DNA of 64,000 bases from CALJDF01 sp038121105 (GTDB lineage Bacteria; Pseudomonadota; Alphaproteobacteria; SHVP01), in the NCBI GenBank assembly GCA_038121105.1, contig JAYONB010000008.1, forward strand, positions 1-64,000, given 5' to 3'. Below are positions 60,977 through 64,000 of the stretch, piece after piece. Numbering within the stretch: position 1 is the first letter of the stretch; the number at the start of each line of letters is the position of its first letter. A program made the translations under genes and the position numbers. The notes under the pieces are model-generated. The model worked only from the letters and a program-made list of their open reading frames with translations, was not told where the DNA came from and did no database searches.

Positions 60977-61690
60977 CTATCTCCGTCTCGGACCGTCGAA
61001 ATCAATGCAGCGGTCCACCGTTATATCGGCCAATCCGACCCGGCACGCAAGACACAGCACCTCGACCCCGGCGTCCAAGGCGCTTCCCAATGCGGCGTCA
61101 TAGGCCGGGTCGATGTCGGCGGCCGCTTGAAAGCGGTCGCAGTCCGCCCGTTGTATCAAAAAGAGCATTAAAGCCCGGTTACCGGCGGCTCTTACCTTGG
61201 AAAGCTCTGTCAGGTGTTTCGCCCCACGGCTGGTCACGGCGTCGGGAAACTCTGCAAGACCGCTCTGGCGTACCAAATGGACGTTCTTCACCTCGACATA
61301 GCAATCGGGGAGGTCGGGCTCGGAAAGAAGGAAATCGATCCGCGATCCCTCGCCGTACTTTACCTCGCGCCGGACCGTTCCATATTGCTCCAAACCGGGC
61401 ACCGTGCCGGCCTCCAACGCGGCGGCGACAACCCGGTTGGCATTCAACGGATTGATCCCGACGAGGGTCCCGTCGGCCCGCACGATCTCCCAAGTATAGG
61501 GCAACTTGCGCTTGGGGTTATCCGACACCGATAGCCATACTTCGGAATCGGGTTCGGCCACCCCCAGCATCGTGCCGGTATTCGGGCAGTGCGCCGTCAC
61601 CTCGCGCCCGTCCTCCAAGACCACGTCGGCGAAGAAACGCTTGTAGCGGCGGACCAAGCGGCCGGACAGTAGGGGGCTAGGCAAGATCAT
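60977..61690 (-). CDS. sfsA: SfsA family protein
   Basis: A 237-residue protein. YKRFFADVVLEDGREVTAHCPNTGTMLG at the N-terminus and the PD-(D/E)XK-like core DFLLSEPDLPDCYVEVKNVHLV with MLFLIQRADCDRF are typical of SfsA, first named as a sugar fermentation stimulation protein with DNA-binding or nuclease-like fold. Its biological role is unclear. It is the first gene of sfsA-map-radC on the minus strand, divergent from the CinA-domain gene 52 bases away. Confidence 0.93.
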   Translation of the reverse strand: MILPSPLLSGRLVRRYKRFFADVVLEDGREVTAHCPNTGTMLGVAEPDSEVWLSVSDNPKRKLPYTWEIVRADGTLVGINPLNANRVVAAALEAGTVPGLEQYGTVRREVKYGEGSRIDFLLSEPDLPDCYVEVKNVHLVRQSGLAEFPDAVTSRGAKHLTELSKVRAAGNRALMLFLIQRADCDRFQAAADIDPAYDAALGSALDAGVEVLCLACRVGLADITVDRCIDFDGPRRR

Positions 61691-61742
61691 GGATCAATGA
61701 TAGCGAACAATGCGAGGAGAGGTGACGAGGGATAACAACACG

Positions 61743-62504
61743 ATGGCGACGACCGAGCGTATCTATACGGCGAGCCTCATCATTATCGGCAACGAAATCC
61801 TGTCCGGCAGAACGCAGGACGCCAATCTCGCGTTCATCGGCCGCCGGCTGAACGAGCGTGGCATTCGTTTGCAGGAAGTCCGCGTCATACCTGATATCAC
61901 CGATACCATCGTCGCCACCGTCAACGAATGCCGCGCCAAATTCGATTACGTCTTCACTACAGGCGGCATCGGCCCGACTCACGACGATATCACCGCCGAC
62001 AGCGTCGCCTTGGCCTTCGGCGTCGAGAACAAACTCAACGACGAGGCCTACAGGCTTCTGCTTGACCACTACGGCGATCCCGAAAAGATCAACAGCGCGC
62101 GGATCCGCATGGCCCACACACCGGTCGGCGCGCAGCTCATTCACAACCCGATCAGCCTGGCACCCGGTTTCCAAATGGAAAACGTGTTCGTGATGGCAGG
62201 GGTGCCACGGATCATGCAGGTCATGTTCGATGGGCTGGGCGATCGCTTGGTTGGTGGCCGGCCCCTCAAGTCGCGCGCGATCGACGCGCGTCTTCCCGAG
62301 GGCGCGATTGCCGGTGGATTGGGTAAGGTGCAAGAGCGCTTCGCGGATATCGATATCGGCTCGTATCCCTATTTCCGCGAGGGCCTGGTGGGTTGCACGT
62401 TGGTTCTTCGAGGCGCCGACGAAACCCAGCTCGACGCCGCCGCCGAAGAGGTGCGAACCCTGGTTCGCTCGGTCGGTGGCGATCCCGTCGACGAAACGAC
62501 CTAA
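61743..62504 (+). CDS. CinA N-terminal (MoeA/MoaB-like, COG1058) domain protein
   Basis: About 253 residues. IYTASLIIIGNEILSGRTQDANLAFI at the N-terminus and TTGGIGPTHDDITADSVALAF near residue 70 are the molybdopterin-binding-fold blocks of CinA-type ADP-ribose/nucleotide pyrophosphatases. The C-terminal deamidase (PncC) domain of full CinA is absent. Possible roles are nucleotide clean-up (COG1058 members hydrolyse ADP-ribose and related compounds). The ATG at 61743 is the family start; an earlier in-frame start exists at 61710. Confidence 0.88.
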   Translation: MATTERIYTASLIIIGNEILSGRTQDANLAFIGRRLNERGIRLQEVRVIPDITDTIVATVNECRAKFDYVFTTGGIGPTHDDITADSVALAFGVENKLNDEAYRLLLDHYGDPEKINSARIRMAHTPVGAQLIHNPISLAPGFQMENVFVMAGVPRIMQVMFDGLGDRLVGGRPLKSRAIDARLPEGAIAGGLGKVQERFADIDIGSYPYFREGLVGCTLVLRGADETQLDAAAEEVRTLVRSVGGDPVDETT

Positions 62505-62558
62505 AGACGCCGCTGCGTCTTGCCCCCGCCATAATCCCGCGGATAGGGTGACGCCCGT

Positions 62559-62647
62559 GCCCGCTTGGCGGAATTGGTAGACGCAACGGACTTAAAATCC
62601 GTTTCCTGGAAACGGGAGTGCAGGTTCAAGTCCTGCAGCGGGCACCA
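62559..62647 (+). tRNA. tRNA-Leu (anticodon TAA)
   Basis: A class II tRNA with long variable arm. The acceptor is GCCCGCT/AGCGGGC, the anticodon arm CGGA-CTTAAAA-TCCG has TAA at 34-36, the variable arm is TTCCTGGAAACGGGA, and the T-arm is TGCAGGTTCAAGTCCTGCA. Discriminator A and CCA are encoded. It is 89 bases including CCA. Confidence 0.96.
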
Positions 62648-62676
62648 CGCTAATGGGTCGGCCAAGGGGGAGCTGC

Positions 62677-64000
62677 GTGTCTTTGCACTATGACGTCATC
62701 GTGATCGGTGCCGGCACTGCCGGCATCCCCACCGCCGGATTCGCCGCGCGACGCGGGGCTCGCGTTTTGTTGGTCGATGCCGCGGACCGGATTGGGGGCA
62801 CGTTGCACCTCTCCGGCGGCAACATGAGCGCCGGTGGCACACGCATCCAAGAAGCCAAGGGCATCGCGGATTCACCGCAGCAGCACTACGACGACATCAT
62901 GCGGATCAGCTGCAATACGGCGGATCCGGTAATGGTACGGGCGGCCGTGGACAACGCGCCGGACACGATCCACTGGCTACTCGACATTGGCTTCGAAATG
63001 TTGCCGGAGATGCCGGTCATCAACCATGGCCACGAAGCCTATTTGGTAGCGCGCACCTATTGGGGACCCGAACTTGGACTTTCCGTTCTGAAGGCGCTCG
63101 AGCCTTGGTTGCGGGAATCGATCGACGCCGGCCGCGTTGAGCTTCGGTTGAACACCAAGCTAACCGGCTTGCGCCAGGACGACACCGGCAATGTTCTTGG
63201 GGTGGTGCTGCGCGGCGAAGACGGCGTAAGTCGGATTGTCATGGGCGACAATGTTGTCCTGACCACCGGCGGCTATACTGCCGACCCCGATCTCTACCCG
63301 ATGTTGAACGGCGGCCATCCCCTCTATTCGCTCGGTGACGAGTTCAGCCGGGGCGAGGGTATCGTCGCGGGTCTCGGCGCTGGTGGGTACATGCGCGGCG
63401 CAGACCTGATGCTGCCGACATTCGGGGGGGTGGAGGACCCTATGCGGCCCGGATTCTACCTTGGCGGCATCGTCAATCTCACACCGCAATATCGTCAGCC
63501 TTGGGAGATCTTCGTCAATCGTGAGGGGCAGCGTTTTATTTGTGAGGACGCAGACTCGGTTGACGCGCGTGAGCGCGCGCTCCTTGAGCAAACCGACTTG
63601 CGGTTCTGGGTCATCTTCGACCAGAGGATCAAGGACGAGGCCCCGGGCCTCCTGACGGAATGGCCAGAGAACCCCTACGAGGGCGTTCCGCCCGCGGGAC
63701 ACACGATCTATGACACGGCATTCGATGCCCACCCTGACTTCACACGGGCCGAATCGCTGGAAGAACTGGCCATCAAGACCGGGATCGACGGTGCGGCGCT
63801 TGGGGCAACGGTCGCAGCGTTCAATAAAGGCGTCGCTGAGCGCGCCGACCCGCTCGGGCGTCAACACCATCCGCTCCCGATTGCGACACCACCGTTTTAC
63901 GCGATCCGCAACCACGGCACCGCGGTGAAGACCTACGGCGGTCTCGCCGTCGATCCGTCGCTCCGGGTGCTTCGTCGCAACGACGTCCCGATCGGCAATC
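62677..64000 (+). CDS. FAD-dependent oxidoreductase (fumarate reductase/KstD-like flavoprotein), 3' end cut by window
   Basis: About 441 residues are visible with no stop before the window edge. The N-terminus YDVIVIGAGTAGIPTAGFAA is a GxGxxG FAD site, followed by GGTLHLSGGNMSAGG, VVLTTGGYTAD and a C-terminal FYAIRNHGTAVKTYGGLAV that matches the FAD_binding_2 family. It may reduce or dehydrogenate a dicarboxylate, urocanate or steroid-like substrate; this cannot be told. I chose the GTG at 62677 because AGGGGGAG stands five bases upstream. An ATG at 62653 would add eight unrelated residues. It follows tRNA-Leu by 29 bases. Confidence 0.82.
   Translation, partial: MSLHYDVIVIGAGTAGIPTAGFAARRGARVLLVDAADRIGGTLHLSGGNMSAGGTRIQEAKGIADSPQQHYDDIMRISCNTADPVMVRAAVDNAPDTIHWLLDIGFEMLPEMPVINHGHEAYLVARTYWGPELGLSVLKALEPWLRESIDAGRVELRLNTKLTGLRQDDTGNVLGVVLRGEDGVSRIVMGDNVVLTTGGYTADPDLYPMLNGGHPLYSLGDEFSRGEGIVAGLGAGGYMRGADLMLPTFGGVEDPMRPGFYLGGIVNLTPQYRQPWEIFVNREGQRFICEDADSVDARERALLEQTDLRFWVIFDQRIKDEAPGLLTEWPENPYEGVPPAGHTIYDTAFDAHPDFTRAESLEELAIKTGIDGAALGATVAAFNKGVAERADPLGRQHHPLPIATPPFYAIRNHGTAVKTYGGLAVDPSLRVLRRNDVPIGN

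Overview
The window is a dense, high-GC chromosomal segment from an alphaproteobacterium, probably Rhodospirillales-like. The evidence is the gene content: a DUF1476 protein (the alphaproteobacterial zeta inhibitor of F1Fo-ATPase) beside the pur genes, a GTTC-N7-GTTC type LexA box, an imuA-imuB-dnaE2 mutasome, a class II DAHP synthase, a small PurL with separate PurS and PurQ, and a DinB with an N-terminal zinc ribbon. More than 90% of the sequence is coding. Genes are often coupled by 1-4 nt overlaps, and several convergent pairs share or abut their stop codons. No phage, insertion sequence, integrase or CRISPR array was seen.

Layout: 1-11 kb holds a partial tRNA-Pro, a polyprenyl diphosphate synthase, a DUF2007 protein, an S49 peptidase, glyQ-glyS, pyruvate phosphate dikinase, a DUF5939/class III cyclase-like protein that appears catalytically dead, and ygfZ. 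11-16 kb is a tightly overlapping surface-polysaccharide operon: DUF1499 lipoprotein, GT9, GT2, GT4, asparagine synthase. 16-20 kb holds an alpha/beta hydrolase, a dihydroorotase family protein, an acuI-type reductase and cysQ.

20-35 kb is rich in DNA-damage genes. A promoter covered by a three-half-site LexA box drives imuA-imuB-(RHH antitoxin-PIN protein)-dnaE2. Here a FitAB/VapBC-type toxin-antitoxin pair sits inside the mutasome operon, coupled to its neighbours by stop/start overlaps, and the PIN protein lacks one conserved catalytic acidic residue. It is followed by a MoxR-VWA-aminotransferase operon, a 4-cysteine uracil-DNA glycosylase family protein, a lipoprotein hydrolase, dinB, a Bax-like glucosaminidase and a TPR/2OG-oxygenase-like fusion.

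35-51 kb is largely housekeeping: tRNA-Val, glmU-glmS (UDP-GlcNAc synthesis), a semialdehyde dehydrogenase, glutathione reductase, DAHP synthase, nicotinate phosphoribosyltransferase and nadE (NAD synthesis) flanking two tandem MDR reductases, cysS-trmJ, and rpsD with its own promoter and a strong terminator. 51-58 kb is the purine block purC-S-Q-L with bolA and grxD downstream, plus DUF1476 and purB. 58-64 kb holds a secreted DUF1194 protein, a TauD-like dioxygenase, radC, map, sfsA, a CinA N-domain protein, tRNA-Leu and the start of an FAD-dependent reductase that runs off the window.

Functions were assigned by reading translated sequence and remembered family motifs; no database search was run. 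The most notable candidate for something undescribed is the toxin-antitoxin pair embedded in, and apparently under SOS control of, the imuA-imuB-dnaE2 operon.
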